DNA of 64,000 nucleotides from Sphingopyxis sp. H073 (GTDB lineage Bacteria; Pseudomonadota; Alphaproteobacteria; Sphingomonadales; Sphingomonadaceae): NCBI RefSeq assembly GCF_001468395.1, contig NZ_LNSG01000006.1, positions 62,001 to 126,000 of the forward strand, read 5' to 3'. Shown piece by piece: positions 27,024 to 35,208 of this stretch (position 1 is its first letter; each line of letters starts with the position of its first letter). The notes under the pieces were generated by a model. It saw only the letters and a program-made list of their open reading frames with translations, ran no database searches and was not told where the DNA came from. The position numbers and the translations under genes were made by a program.

Positions 27024-27935
27024 TTGGGACCGCATTCGGAGCGCAAGGAACAACGGCTTCTCCTGTTCTCCGCCACCGGCACCCTCGCCCTTTCCCTTGT
27101 TGGCATCGCTATTGGCCTGTTGAGCGGCGCAAAGTCGATCTTGTTCGACGGTGTGTACAGCCTTGCCGACGCAGGGCTTACGCTGGCCGCCTTTTTCGCC
27201 GCGCGGCTGATCGCGCGTGGCGCAGACCGCCGGTTCCAATATGGCTACTGGCACATCGAGCCGATGCTTGGGTTCGTCAACGGCAGCGTTCTGCTCCTCG
27301 CCTGCGCCTATGCATTGATTGACGGAGTAGACACCGTGATGATGGGAGGACGGAACGTGAGTTTCGGGCCCGGTATCGGATATGCCGGCGCGAGCGCGCT
27401 CATCGGCTTCGGGATGTATATTTATATCCGGCGCCGCGCTCGCGGCCTCGGGTCCTCGCTTCTGAATATCGACGCGGCCGCGTGGCTTTTCGGCGCACTT
27501 CTCAACGCCGGGCTGAGCGCCGCATTTGTCACCGCGGTCGTGCTCGAGGGAACGCAGGCGGAGAAGCTCTCGGCCTATTTCGATCCGGCAATCCTCATCC
27601 TCCTTGCAATCTTCCTGGCTCCGCTTCCCCTTCGGGCCTTGGCAGCGGCCGGTCGCGAGATACTGCAGATCGCGCCAGCCGATCTCGATGCGCAGGTCAG
27701 CAGCATCGCACGCGAAGTCGCGGCACGGCACGGCTTCGTCGAGCATCAATCCTATGTGACCCAGGTCGGCCGCGCAGGGTTTATCGAGATCGGCTTTGTC
27801 GGTGCCGCGGCATCGACCACGATGACGCTTGGCGAGCAGGACGCCATTCGTCAGGAATTTGCGGACGCGATGGGCGGGCTGCGCCCCGGATATTGGCTCA
27901 CGATCGACTTCACGGCCGATCGCCGTTGGCTCTAA
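27024..27935 (+). CDS. Cation diffusion facilitator family transporter
   Basis: 303 aa from a TTG at 27024 preceded by GGAG; the ATG at 27017 is out of frame. Six hydrophobic segments fit a CDF core. Helix 2 has SILFDGVYSLADAG, where Asp residues provide the transport site, and YGYWHIEP follows. Helix 5 carries LLNIDAAAW with a further Asp. The C-terminal 90 residues (DLDAQVSSIAREVAARHGFVE) form the cytosolic domain. It would export divalent cations (Zn, Co, Fe or Mn). It complements the ZIP importer immediately upstream. Confidence 0.8.
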   Translation: MGPHSERKEQRLLLFSATGTLALSLVGIAIGLLSGAKSILFDGVYSLADAGLTLAAFFAARLIARGADRRFQYGYWHIEPMLGFVNGSVLLLACAYALIDGVDTVMMGGRNVSFGPGIGYAGASALIGFGMYIYIRRRARGLGSSLLNIDAAAWLFGALLNAGLSAAFVTAVVLEGTQAEKLSAYFDPAILILLAIFLAPLPLRALAAAGREILQIAPADLDAQVSSIAREVAARHGFVEHQSYVTQVGRAGFIEIGFVGAAASTTMTLGEQDAIRQEFADAMGGLRPGYWLTIDFTADRRWL

Positions 27936-27972
27936 GCGCGAGCAACTCCGGGGCGGCTCACGGTAACGCGCA

Positions 27973-28004
27973 AACGGGCGCCCGCTGTTCGGCGGACGCC
28001 CGTT
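27973..28004. terminator. Bidirectional terminator between CDF transporter and glutaredoxin genes
   Basis: AACGGGCG at 27973-27980 pairs with CGCCCGTT at 27997-28004, with further inner pairing around a short loop. It lies between two convergent genes, 37 bases after the transporter stop and just beyond the glutaredoxin stop, with short T runs on both sides. Confidence 0.65.
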
Positions 28005-28008
28005 AGTT

Positions 28009-28284
28009 TCAGACGAGCATCTTTTCGCGCAGCAGCAAATCGAGGCCGCCGTCGGCATCGAGCGCCACCAGATCATCCGACCCGCCCACATGCGTACCGT
28101 TGATGAAGATCTGCGGAACCGTCCTGCGTCCACCAGACGCTGTCTGCATTGCACGGAACTGCACCGGATCATCTTCGACGTCGATTTCGATCCAGTCGGT
28201 CACCCCCTTGGCGCGAAGATGCGCCTTGGCCCGGTGACAAAAGGGGCAATAGTCCTTGGTATAGAGGGTTATGTTCGGTTTCAT
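28009..28284 (-). CDS. grxC: Glutaredoxin 3
   Basis: 91 aa from the ATG at 28284; the longer frame upstream is a shadow of msrA. MKPNITLYTKDYCPFCHRAK carries the dithiol CPFC active site near residue 13. TVPQIFINGTHVGGSDDL contains the cis-Pro and the glutathione-binding GGSDD. It reduces protein disulfides and glutathione mixed disulfides in the cytosol. It is the last gene of a minus-strand operon after peroxiredoxin, msrB and msrA, a coherent oxidative-damage repair set. Confidence 0.9.
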   Translation of the reverse strand: MKPNITLYTKDYCPFCHRAKAHLRAKGVTDWIEIDVEDDPVQFRAMQTASGGRRTVPQIFINGTHVGGSDDLVALDADGGLDLLLREKMLV

Positions 28285-28297
28285 TTCATGTCTCCGA

Positions 28298-28813
28298 TCA
28301 AGCTGCCTCAGACCGCTCGCCGGCCGATGGAAGGACCCAGGCGGCGCGCGGAAAGTGGCAGGTGTAACCATTGGGACGGCGCTCCAGATAATCCTGGTGC
28401 TCCGGCTCCGCCTCCCAGAAGGGGCCAATCGGCTCCAACTCGCTCGCTACCTTTCCCGGCCAGAGGCCGGATGCGTTGACGTCCGCGATCGTCTGCAACG
28501 CGGTTTCACGCTGCGCTTCGTCGGCATAATAGATCGCCGAGCGATAGCTCCCGCCGCGGTCGTTGCCCTGGCGATTGCGCGTGGTCGGATCGTGGATCTG
28601 GAAGAAAAATTCGAGGATCCGGCGGTAGCTGATCTGATCGGGATCGAAATTGATCTCGATCGCCTCGGCGTGCGTGCCGTGGTTGCGATAGGTCGCGTTC
28701 GGCACATCGCCGCCGCTGTAACCGACACGGGTGCTGACGACGCCGGGGAGTTTGCGGATCAGGTCCTGCATGCCCCAGAAGCAGCCGCCGGCAAGGATGG
28801 AACGTTCGGTCAT
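28298..28813 (-). CDS. msrA: Peptide-methionine (S)-S-oxide reductase MsrA, copy 1
   Basis: 171 aa from the ATG at 28813, with GAGGAG eight bases upstream. The catalytic Cys is in GGCFWGMQ (about residue 11). [26 protein letters not shown] and [18 protein letters not shown] are standard MsrA signatures, and [21 protein letters not shown] ends the domain. It reduces methionine-S-sulfoxide in proteins using thioredoxin. It starts two bases past the msrB stop, so the pair is co-translated. It is very similar in layout and sequence to the msrA at 51888-52427. Confidence 0.93.
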   Translation of the reverse strand: MTERSILAGGCFWGMQDLIRKLPGVVSTRVGYSGGDVPNATYRNHGTHAEAIEINFDPDQISYRRILEFFFQIHDPTTRNRQGNDRGGSYRSAIYYADEAQRETALQTIADVNASGLWPGKVASELEPIGPFWEAEPEHQDYLERRPNGYTCHFPRAAWVLPSAGERSEAA

Positions 28814-28815
28814 GA

Positions 28816-29259
28816 TCAATTCTCCTCGATCTGGTTCAGAAATTCGGAATAGCCCTCGGCTTCCATGTCATCGCGGTGGACGAAGCGGAGTGAAGCCGAG
28901 TTGATGCAGTAGCGCTGGCCGCCACGGTCGCGCGGACCGTCGGGAAACACATGTCCCAAGTGGCTGTCGCCATGAGCCGAGCGCACCTCGGTGCGGATCA
29001 TCCCGTAGCTGTCGTCGCGTATTTCATCGACATTGGCGGGGACGATGGGCTTGGTGAAGCTCGGCCATCCACTGCCGGAATCGAATTTGTCGGTCGAGGC
29101 GAACAAGGGCTCGCCGCTGACGATATCGACGTAGATGCCGGGCTCCTTATTGTGCAGCAGTTCCCCACTGCCGGCACGCTCGGTGCCGCCTTCCTGGGTG
29201 ACATGGCGCTGTTGGGGCGTCAGCTTCGCAATGGCTTCGCTGGTCTTGAGGTAGGTCAT
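28816..29259 (-). CDS. msrB: Peptide-methionine (R)-S-oxide reductase MsrB, copy 1
   Basis: 147 aa from the ATG at 29259 with AGGAG upstream. [12 protein letters not shown] and [10 protein letters not shown] are family signatures, and the catalytic Cys is in [11 protein letters not shown]. The two CxxC zinc pairs of many MsrB proteins are absent, so this is the zinc-free form. It reduces methionine-R-sulfoxide, complementary to MsrA. It sits between the peroxiredoxin and msrA. The second copy at 52429-52872 shares a long identical central segment. Confidence 0.93.
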   Translation of the reverse strand: MTYLKTSEAIAKLTPQQRHVTQEGGTERAGSGELLHNKEPGIYVDIVSGEPLFASTDKFDSGSGWPSFTKPIVPANVDEIRDDSYGMIRTEVRSAHGDSHLGHVFPDGPRDRGGQRYCINSASLRFVHRDDMEAEGYSEFLNQIEEN

Positions 29260-29355
29260 TCGATATCTCCTTTGTCTGACAGTTGCGGCACGTCTTTCCA
29301 CCCCGGTGCGCCGCATGCGCGCCGGTGGAGACAGTCCCGAAATTCGAAATTTGGC

Positions 29356-29994
29356 TCAGAGGCGGTCGAGGATGCTCATGAGAACCGCCGGGTCGAGCCG
29401 GTTGCGATAATTGGGATCGAGAAAACTATATCTGATGATCCCGTCGGTACTGATCACATAGGTTGCCGGCATCGGAATGCGCCAGTCGGCGCCGTCGTCG
29501 CCTGCGACCATCCCGTCCGCAAGCGCCGCCCGGCGCATACTCTCGGGCAGTTCGAAGGCGAGGCCATAATCGCTCGCGACCGTCATTCCGCGATCGGCGA
29601 GCAACGGAAGCGTCATTTCCTCGGCCCGCGCCATTGCGATGCTGTCGGCGAGCGGCTGCGGGGAGATCGCGAGCAGGCTCGCTCCTCTATCCTCGACCGC
29701 TTGCGCCGCCTTCGACATCGCCCGAAGTTCGGCGCGGCAGAAGGGGCACCATCCGCCGCGAAAGAAACTCAGGACCACTGGTCCGCCAATCAATCGGCCA
29801 CGCAGCGAGACTGTGCCGCCGAGGGCGTTTTCCAGCAGGAACTCCGGCGCGACATCTCCGGCCTGGACAGCCGAGACCTCGATGCCCATGGCCAGGATCT
29901 GCCGATCGCCTTCGGCGATTGCCACCCTCCCCTCGTCGCCGGCTGCCTGGAAATAGGCTTGCTCGATCATGCTCATGTCCGTTCGGAAGTTCAT
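29356..29994 (-). CDS. AhpC/TSA-family peroxiredoxin
   Basis: 212 aa if started at the ATG at 29994 (MNFRTDMSMIEQ); further upstream the frame runs into a terminator hairpin. The catalytic site is FFRGGWCPFCRAEL, a CxxC form with peroxidatic Cys in a bulk-tolerant PRX-like/AhpC-TSA group. It has a central VSLRGRLIGGPVVLSFF strand and a C-terminal TYVISTDGIIRYSFLDPNY. It probably reduces peroxides or organic hydroperoxides with thioredoxin or glutaredoxin. It is the first gene of the peroxiredoxin-msrB-msrA-grxC operon. Confidence 0.8.
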   Translation of the reverse strand: MNFRTDMSMIEQAYFQAAGDEGRVAIAEGDRQILAMGIEVSAVQAGDVAPEFLLENALGGTVSLRGRLIGGPVVLSFFRGGWCPFCRAELRAMSKAAQAVEDRGASLLAISPQPLADSIAMARAEEMTLPLLADRGMTVASDYGLAFELPESMRRAALADGMVAGDDGADWRIPMPATYVISTDGIIRYSFLDPNYRNRLDPAVLMSILDRL

Positions 29995-30024
29995 TCGACT
30001 CTTCTGCATCGAAAATTGGGGAGG

Positions 30025-30057
30025 GGAAAGGCTGGCGCGGCTCGCGCCAGCCTTTCC
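30025..30057 (-). terminator. Strong terminator hairpin upstream of the peroxiredoxin gene
   Basis: A perfect 15-bp stem (arms GGAAAGGCTGGCGCG and CGCGCCAGCCTTTCC) with a GCT loop. It ends 31 bases before the peroxiredoxin start. On the minus strand it would end a short transcript initiated around 30280, so it implies either a small gene or attenuation of the operon. Confidence 0.65.
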
Positions 30058-30089
30058 TTCAATGTCCACCTCGAGCCGGGCGCCGGGAG

Positions 30090-30281
30090 TCACGCCCAGC
30101 CCAAGGTGGATCGAGCGAAGCGACGAAGCCGGGAAGGGGAATTACCGGCTCGGACGTCGCGTCCGGGCTCGAGGCTTTTGCGGCGGTAAGGGAAGGCCGC
30201 CGCAACCCGCAAGGAAACGGACCCCGCGATCCAGGGCCGCGAAAGCGGCGTCGGTTCTGATCTGGCATTCATGATGGTCAT
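30090..30281 (-). CDS. Possible short basic peptide gene
   Basis: 63 codons from an ATG at 30281 with CTGGAG seven bases upstream. The product (MTIMNARSEPTPLSRPWIAG and a basic remainder) resembles no family. It is followed by the strong terminator at 30025-30057, as if a separate small transcript existed. A second overlapping frame starts at 30268, so the coding call is weak; a non-coding or attenuator RNA is equally possible. Confidence 0.25.
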   Translation of the reverse strand: MTIMNARSEPTPLSRPWIAGSVSLRVAAAFPYRRKSLEPGRDVRAGNSPSRLRRFARSTLGWA

Positions 30282-30374
30282 CTCAAAACTCCAGGAGGCT
30301 TTGTCTCGGGTCCGTTTTTGCGGATGAGCCGTATTTAGGCTGTAGCGATTGCTTGCGGCAGATGGGTTGAGTCG

Positions 30375-30385
30375 ATAGGACCTAT
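30375..30385. promoter_or_regulatory. ATAGG-A-CCTAT inverted repeat before LysR gene
   Basis: An 11-bp palindrome whose half-sites match the left pair of the OxyR-like operators elsewhere in the window, but with a 1-base spacer. It ends 16 bases before the LysR start codon at 30402 and may be its promoter or autoregulatory site. Confidence 0.35.
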
Positions 30386-30401
30386 TCCGCAGGGGAATGA
30401 A

Positions 30402-31307
30402 ATGGATCGACTTGCCGTCATGGAGCAGTTCCTCGCCGTGGCCGAGGCGGGTTCCTTTTCCGCGGCGGCGCGACGGCGCAATGTCGGTCAGCCATCGATT
30501 TCGAAAGCCGTGGCGCAGCTTGAGGCCTATCTCGGCGTCCGGCTGTTCCAGCGCTCAACCCGCAGCCTGACGCTCACCGAGGCGGGCCGTCGCTACCGCG
30601 ACGGCGCCGAGCGTGCGATTGCAGCCGCCGCCGCCGCGGAGATTGCCGCCAAGGAAGACGGGGGCCGTCTCGCCGGACCGGTGCGCGTCGTGGTCCCGAC
30701 TTGCCTTGCCCGGCTGCATCTCGTGCCGCGTCTCCGGGAATTCTCTGATCGCTTTCCCGAAGTCACGCTCGATCTGGAGATCACCGATCGCGAAACCGAT
30801 GTCGTGGCATCGGGCGTGGATATCGCGCTGCGAATTGGCACGCTCGCCGACACCGCGCTCGTCGCCTCTCGCATGGCGCGCACGCGGATGGCGCTGGTCG
30901 CGAACAAGGCCGAAAATGGTCTCGACGCCCCGCACAATTTCATGGGGCAGCCCGCGATCATCTCGCGCCTTCATCATGCGAAGAATAGCTGGGTCTTCCG
31001 CGATGGCAGCGCGCGCATCGCGATCATGGTGCATCCTGCGCTCATTCTCGACAGCGACGACGCAGCCCGGTCGGCAGCGCTTGCCGGTCTCGGCTATGCG
31101 ATGTTGCCCCGGCCCTTCGTCGCCGATCTGATCGATACCGGCGATCTTGTCGAGTTGCTGCCCAACCATATGCTCGAAGACATTGATCTATGGGCCCTGC
31201 TGCCGGCTGGCCGCGACCAGACCGCGAGAGTGCGCGCTTTTCTCGACTGGCTCCGCCCGCAGATGAACGCGATCTTTGCCGATGAGCGACCCGGCTTGCT
31301 CTCATGA
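30402..31307 (+). CDS. LysR-family transcriptional regulator
   Basis: 301 aa. The HTH (FLAVAEAGSFSAAARRRNVGQPSISKAVAQLEAYLGVRLFQR) is of the LysR CrgA/AaeR-like type, followed by a substrate-binding domain (LARLHLVPRLREFSDRFPEVTLDLEI and DIALRIGTLADTALVAS). It is divergent from the peroxiredoxin-msr operon and its stop overlaps the sulfur-transporter start as ATGA. It most likely regulates that transporter, the divergent operon, or both. The effector is unknown. No conserved redox cysteines of the OxyR type are visible. Confidence 0.85.
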   Translation: MDRLAVMEQFLAVAEAGSFSAAARRRNVGQPSISKAVAQLEAYLGVRLFQRSTRSLTLTEAGRRYRDGAERAIAAAAAAEIAAKEDGGRLAGPVRVVVPTCLARLHLVPRLREFSDRFPEVTLDLEITDRETDVVASGVDIALRIGTLADTALVASRMARTRMALVANKAENGLDAPHNFMGQPAIISRLHHAKNSWVFRDGSARIAIMVHPALILDSDDAARSAALAGLGYAMLPRPFVADLIDTGDLVELLPNHMLEDIDLWALLPAGRDQTARVRAFLDWLRPQMNAIFADERPGLLS

Positions 31308-32284
31308 ACGCTATTGCGGTTGCCATCGCTGCTTCGATGCTGAGTTTTGCGATGGGTTTCGCGATCAGGCGGGGGACGGTCTGCGTGGTCGTTGCGGCGC
31401 AGGATCTTGTCGTGCGGCGCCGACCCGACAAGTTCATCGGGTTCGCGACGGCGGCTTGCTGGTCAGGGCTTCTGCTTGTTCCACTGGCATGGACCGCACC
31501 AGCTGTTTTCCATCTGTCCCCGGGCTACGACCAGCTGATCCAGGCTTTCCTGTTCGGGTGTCTTTACGGGATCGGCGCGTGGGCGAACCAGGCTTGCGGC
31601 TTTGGAACACTCGCGCATTTGACCGGCGGCAGGCTCGGATATCTTCTGACCCTCGCCGGCTGGGTAATCGGCGCCTCGTTCATATCCAAAGTCTACAGGC
31701 CCCAGCAAATTCCCGAGCCCTCGCTGCTTGCGACGTCACCGCTCGCCGCGATAGCGGCGTGGCTGGCCTTCGCCGCAGTCTGCTGGTGGAGCTGGCCGCG
31801 CCTGCGACTGTTGCGCCGCCGGTCGCGCTGGCGCAAGATGCTGCTTGGACGCGCGCGGATGCGTCCCTTCGAGGCCATGCTCATCATCGGCATCGGCGGC
31901 GGCCTGCTGTACGCCTGCGCCGGGAGCTGGACCTATCTGGGCCTCCTGTCCAGCTACCCCTCGCAGCTCGTCATGCACGATTTCGCCCCGATTTCTCCTT
32001 TGCCGGCGCTTTTGGGCACCGCGATGATGATCGGCGGCGGACTATTTGCAGCCGTCCGCTCCGCCGGCTTCCGGTTGCGCGGCACCAACTGGCGTCAAGG
32101 CTCGCGGCATCTCGTCGGCGGCACCATCATGGGGTTGGCCACCCAGCTCATCCCGGGCGGCAATGGGGTCATCATCGTCTACGGGCTGCCCTCCTTCGCT
32201 CCCCATGCCCTGACCGCCTATTTCGGGATGACATTGACCCTCATGCTCATCTTCGCCGCCACAAACTATTCCCGCAGGGCATAG
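31304..32284 (+). CDS. YeeE/YedE-family (sulfur-compound) membrane transporter
   Basis: 326 aa with about nine hydrophobic segments. It shows the YeeE/YedE signature: FAIRRGTVCVV near residue 20 and YGIGAWANQACGFGTLAHLTGGRLGY near residue 95, with conserved Cys residues along the pore, plus GGTIMGLATQLIPGGNGVIIVYG at the end. Characterised relatives transport thiosulfate. It is co-translated with the LysR gene and followed after 81 bases by a disulfide oxidoreductase, suggesting a sulfur/redox unit. Confidence 0.8.
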   Translation: MNAIAVAIAASMLSFAMGFAIRRGTVCVVVAAQDLVVRRRPDKFIGFATAACWSGLLLVPLAWTAPAVFHLSPGYDQLIQAFLFGCLYGIGAWANQACGFGTLAHLTGGRLGYLLTLAGWVIGASFISKVYRPQQIPEPSLLATSPLAAIAAWLAFAAVCWWSWPRLRLLRRRSRWRKMLLGRARMRPFEAMLIIGIGGGLLYACAGSWTYLGLLSSYPSQLVMHDFAPISPLPALLGTAMMIGGGLFAAVRSAGFRLRGTNWRQGSRHLVGGTIMGLATQLIPGGNGVIIVYGLPSFAPHALTAYFGMTLTLMLIFAATNYSRRA

Positions 32285-32365
32285 AAACCATGCCCACGGG
32301 CCAACTGTTTTTGCGCGCTCGATGCGCGCAATATGCGCATCGTGTAATCAGGAAGGGACAGCGGG

Positions 32366-33790
32366 ATGACCGATTTCGACTATGACGTGGCGATAATCGG
32401 CGCGGGCACCGCTGGAATGTCGGCGTACCGGGAAGCGCTCAAATATAGCGATCGCGTCGTCATGATCGATGGCGGCCCCTTGGGGACCACATGCGCCCGC
32501 GTTGGCTGCATGCCCTCCAAATTGCTGATCGCTGCGGCAGAGGCGCGCCACCGTGCCGAAAGCGTCGGCCTGTTCGGACTTCGCGCCGGACCCGTCGAGG
32601 TCGATGGTGTGCAGGTCATGAACCGCGTCCGCGCCGAGCGCGACCACTTTGTTAGCTTCGCCACCGAGGCGATTGCGGGGTTTGCACCCGGAGGCCTGCT
32701 TCGCGAGCAGGCGCGTTTTGTCGATGACAATCGGCTCGAACTTGCGAGCGGCAAGCAGATCAGCGCGCGCAGCATCGTGATCGCAACGGGCTCGCGGCCG
32801 GTCGTACCCGCAGGCCTGGAACCGGCGGGCGATCGGCTGATTTTCAACGACCAACTGTTCGACTGGACCGATCTGCCGTCCTCGGTTGCAGTCTTCGGCA
32901 CCGGCGCGATCGGGTTGGAGCTCGGGCAGGCTTTGCATCGCCTCGGTGTCCGCACCCATATCTATGGGCGCGGCGGCAGCGTCGGCCCGCTCACCGATCC
33001 CGACGTCGCGGCTTATGCGGCGGCACAGTTCTCGAGCGAAATTCCTATCGACTGGATGGCAGCCGATGCAAGCGTCGCGCGCGACGGGGACGCTGTGATC
33101 GTCCGGTCAGCGGGGGGCGAGGAGCGGTTCGATTATCTCCTCGCGGCCGCAGGCCGACGGGCCAATGTCGACAATCTCGGACTGGAAAACACCTCGCTCA
33201 CGCTCGATGCCCATGGCGTCCCCACTTATGATCACCTGTCGATGCGCGCCAGTTACAGCGACATCTTCATCGCGGGCGACTCGGCGGTCGATCTCTCGCT
33301 CCTTCACGAGGCCGCGGACGAAGGCCGGGTGGCAGGCGAAAATGCCGCGCGCTATCCGCACAGCTATCGCCGCGCGCGCCGGACCCCGTTGACGATCGTC
33401 TTCACCGATCCCCAGATCGCCATCGCCGGGCGCAGCCATGCCGACCTTCTTCGCGACCGGATGGATTTCGCCATCGGCGAAGTGTCGTTCGAAGACCAGG
33501 GACGGGCTCGCATATTGGGGCTCAACCGGGGATTGCTGCGCGTCTATGGCGATCGGCCGAGCGGGTTGCTGCTTGGCGCCGAAATCTTCGGTCCAGCGGC
33601 GGAACATCTCGCTCATCTCCTCGCCTGGTCGATCGAGAGCCGGCTCACCGTCGCCGAATTGCTCGAACGACCCTTCTATCATCCTGTCATTGAGGAAGGG
33701 CTGCGCACCGCGCTTCGCCACCTCAACCACCATCTCGGGTTCGGACCGAATCCGCCGCTGCGCTGCATCGACTGTGGTCCGGGAGGCTAG
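32366..33790 (+). CDS. Pyridine nucleotide-disulfide oxidoreductase (dihydrolipoamide-dehydrogenase-like)
   Basis: 474 aa. The FAD-binding motif is VAIIGAGTAGMSAYREA. The redox disulfide is in CARVGCMPSK (about residues 44-49, CxxxxC). The NAD(P)H site is VAVFGTGAIGLELGQAL, and the second FAD motif is SDIFIAGDSA. The C-terminal catalytic pair is in YHPVIEEGLRTAL. The extreme C-terminus adds RCIDCGPGG, a CxxC tail that could relay electrons. The substrate is unknown: not clearly glutathione, mercury or lipoamide. Neighbours suggest a low-molecular-weight or sulfur-linked disulfide. Confidence 0.85.
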   Translation: MTDFDYDVAIIGAGTAGMSAYREALKYSDRVVMIDGGPLGTTCARVGCMPSKLLIAAAEARHRAESVGLFGLRAGPVEVDGVQVMNRVRAERDHFVSFATEAIAGFAPGGLLREQARFVDDNRLELASGKQISARSIVIATGSRPVVPAGLEPAGDRLIFNDQLFDWTDLPSSVAVFGTGAIGLELGQALHRLGVRTHIYGRGGSVGPLTDPDVAAYAAAQFSSEIPIDWMAADASVARDGDAVIVRSAGGEERFDYLLAAAGRRANVDNLGLENTSLTLDAHGVPTYDHLSMRASYSDIFIAGDSAVDLSLLHEAADEGRVAGENAARYPHSYRRARRTPLTIVFTDPQIAIAGRSHADLLRDRMDFAIGEVSFEDQGRARILGLNRGLLRVYGDRPSGLLLGAEIFGPAAEHLAHLLAWSIESRLTVAELLERPFYHPVIEEGLRTALRHLNHHLGFGPNPPLRCIDCGPGG

Positions 33791-34000
33791 GCCAAGCGGT
33801 GCCCGCCTTCGGCTCGGATAGAATATCGGCACCTTGCAACGGCGCAAATCCGGCAGAGCCTTTGCCCGAGCCTGGATCGCGCACGGCCGAGGGGGAGATC
33901 CGCCCTGATTTCCTGCTCGCGCGAGCGAAGCATAGCGTTCCGGCCTCACCTCCCCGGTGGGGCGGAAAGCCCGCGAGGATCGATGAGCAAGCTCGCGGCG

Positions 34001-34037
34001 CCTGTCGCTGGGGGAGCCTCACGCTCCCCGCCACAGG
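34001..34037. terminator. Hairpin terminator between convergent genes
   Basis: GGGGAGC at 34011-34017 pairs with GCTCCCC at 34023-34029, and CCTGT at 34001-34005 pairs with ACAGG at 34033-34037. It lies between the oxidoreductase stop (33790) and the convergent DUF417 stop (34069). No gene is visible in the rest of this 278-base gap. Confidence 0.5.
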
Positions 34038-34068
34038 TCCGCATCGTAACTTGCGGTTTGTTGGTGCC

Positions 34069-34563
34069 TTAGACCTGGGCGTCGGCAGGCTTTTTCCGTC
34101 GGATAGCCGCCGAGAGTAATACCAGCGAAGCGGCAAGCAGAACGGCGTCTTTCAACAGAAATTGCCCGGGGATGGCCGAAATGGCCGGGAACCCGCCGGC
34201 GGTCGGCTCTGCGACACCAGGCGTTGACAAGAAGAATGTCAAGGTGATGGTATAGGTCGCCACCGACATGGCGCCGCCGAGGACCGAGAAAATCGGTTTG
34301 AATGCACCGAGGATCAGGGCAGCGGCCGTGGCGAGTTCCATCGTGCCGATGAACTGGCTGGCGCCCTGGACGCCGAACAGCGGGTGAAGCCAGCTCATAA
34401 GCGGGCTGTGTTCGATGAATGGGGCAATGCCTTGCGCCTCATAAGCCGTGAATTTCATGCCGCCGAACCACAGAAAGACAATGACTAGGGCCCATCGCAG
34501 CAGAGCGAGTTCGCGCATTTGATGCTCGGGGACGCTGAATGAATATTTCTCCAATAAGCTCAT
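34069..34563 (-). CDS. DUF417 (RclC/YkgB-type) membrane protein
   Basis: 164 aa from the ATG at 34563. Four hydrophobic segments and the DUF417 signature ALLRWALVIVFLWFGGMKFTAYEAQGI, then FIEHSPLMSWLH. E. coli RclC of this family belongs to the reactive-chlorine resistance operon. It is the second gene of an operon with the Cys-tailed MarR regulator (41-base gap), so hypochlorite or electrophile stress is the likely context. The molecular activity of DUF417 is not known. Confidence 0.8.
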   Translation of the reverse strand: MSLLEKYSFSVPEHQMRELALLRWALVIVFLWFGGMKFTAYEAQGIAPFIEHSPLMSWLHPLFGVQGASQFIGTMELATAAALILGAFKPIFSVLGGAMSVATYTITLTFFLSTPGVAEPTAGGFPAISAIPGQFLLKDAVLLAASLVLLSAAIRRKKPADAQV

Positions 34564-34604
34564 AATCAATGCCCTTTTTGTTGATGGAAATGTGGCGAGA
34601 GGCG

Positions 34605-35141
34605 TCAGTTTGTAATTCCGGGACCGACGATGTCGGTCGGACAGTTGGTGCACTTCTCTTCGTCGCAGAAACGGCAGGTCGTGCGCGCGCGCACTTCGTC
34701 GCGCGGCAATGACGCGAGGATGGTTTCCGCGACGCGCTCCAGCGCAGCGCGGTCCTTCTCGCCGACCGCAGCGAGCAACCCGGTGATCGCTGTGCTGCGC
34801 AGATTCAGGAGCGCCCTGCGTTCCGTCTCGCCGCCGGACGTCAACGACACGTGCATGACGCGGCGATCGCCGGGGGATTGCGATTTCGAGACGAAATTCT
34901 GAGCGACCAGCCGTTCGACCACGCGGGCAGCACCGGCATGCGACAGGCGCAGGGCCTTGCCGATCTGGTCGATCGAAAGGCCCGGTTCATGGCCGATGAG
35001 GCTCAATGCCGCCGCGGTCTCCCCGCCGGCCGGAAAGCGCTGTGATATCGCACCGCGCATCTCATCCGACACCCCCTGCGCGAGGGCGCCGAAGAGATTG
35101 ATCAGCCGATCGGAAGGTGAAGCGTCCTTGGTCAATCGCAT
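34605..35141 (-). CDS. MarR-family regulator with C-terminal CX2CX4CX2C motif
   Basis: 178 aa. The winged HTH spans about residues 40-115 (LSLIGHEPGLSIDQIGKALRLSHAGAARVVERL, then DRRVMHVSLTSGG). The last 30 residues contain RTTCRFCDEEKCTNCPTD, four cysteines spaced CX2CX4CX2C, suited to bind a metal or Fe-S cluster or to form disulfides. A paralogue with the same spacing is at 56589-57128. A perfect palindromic operator lies eight bases before the start codon, so autorepression is likely. It leads an operon with the DUF417 gene. Confidence 0.85.
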   Translation of the reverse strand: MRLTKDASPSDRLINLFGALAQGVSDEMRGAISQRFPAGGETAAALSLIGHEPGLSIDQIGKALRLSHAGAARVVERLVAQNFVSKSQSPGDRRVMHVSLTSGGETERRALLNLRSTAITGLLAAVGEKDRAALERVAETILASLPRDEVRARTTCRFCDEEKCTNCPTDIVGPGITN

Positions 35142-35148
35142 TCCAGTA

Positions 35149-35167
35149 TATATGCGTCGCGCATATA
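35149..35167. promoter_or_regulatory. Perfect palindrome TATATGCG-N3-CGCATATA before MarR gene
   Basis: Arms 35149-35156 and 35160-35167, spacer TCG. It lies eight bases upstream of the MarR start at 35141. The same palindrome occurs at 54001-54019, with near copies at 53961-53979 and 58246-58264. Candidate operator of the Cys-tailed MarR regulators (inference). Confidence 0.65.
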
Positions 35168-35208
35168 AATAGCGCAGCGGCTGGAGAATGCAAGAGGCGA
35201 TGCGAGCT

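Noticed and set aside
28951-30189. Long plus-strand frame over msrB and peroxiredoxin
   Set aside because: Shadow of well-supported minus-strand genes with catalytic motifs.
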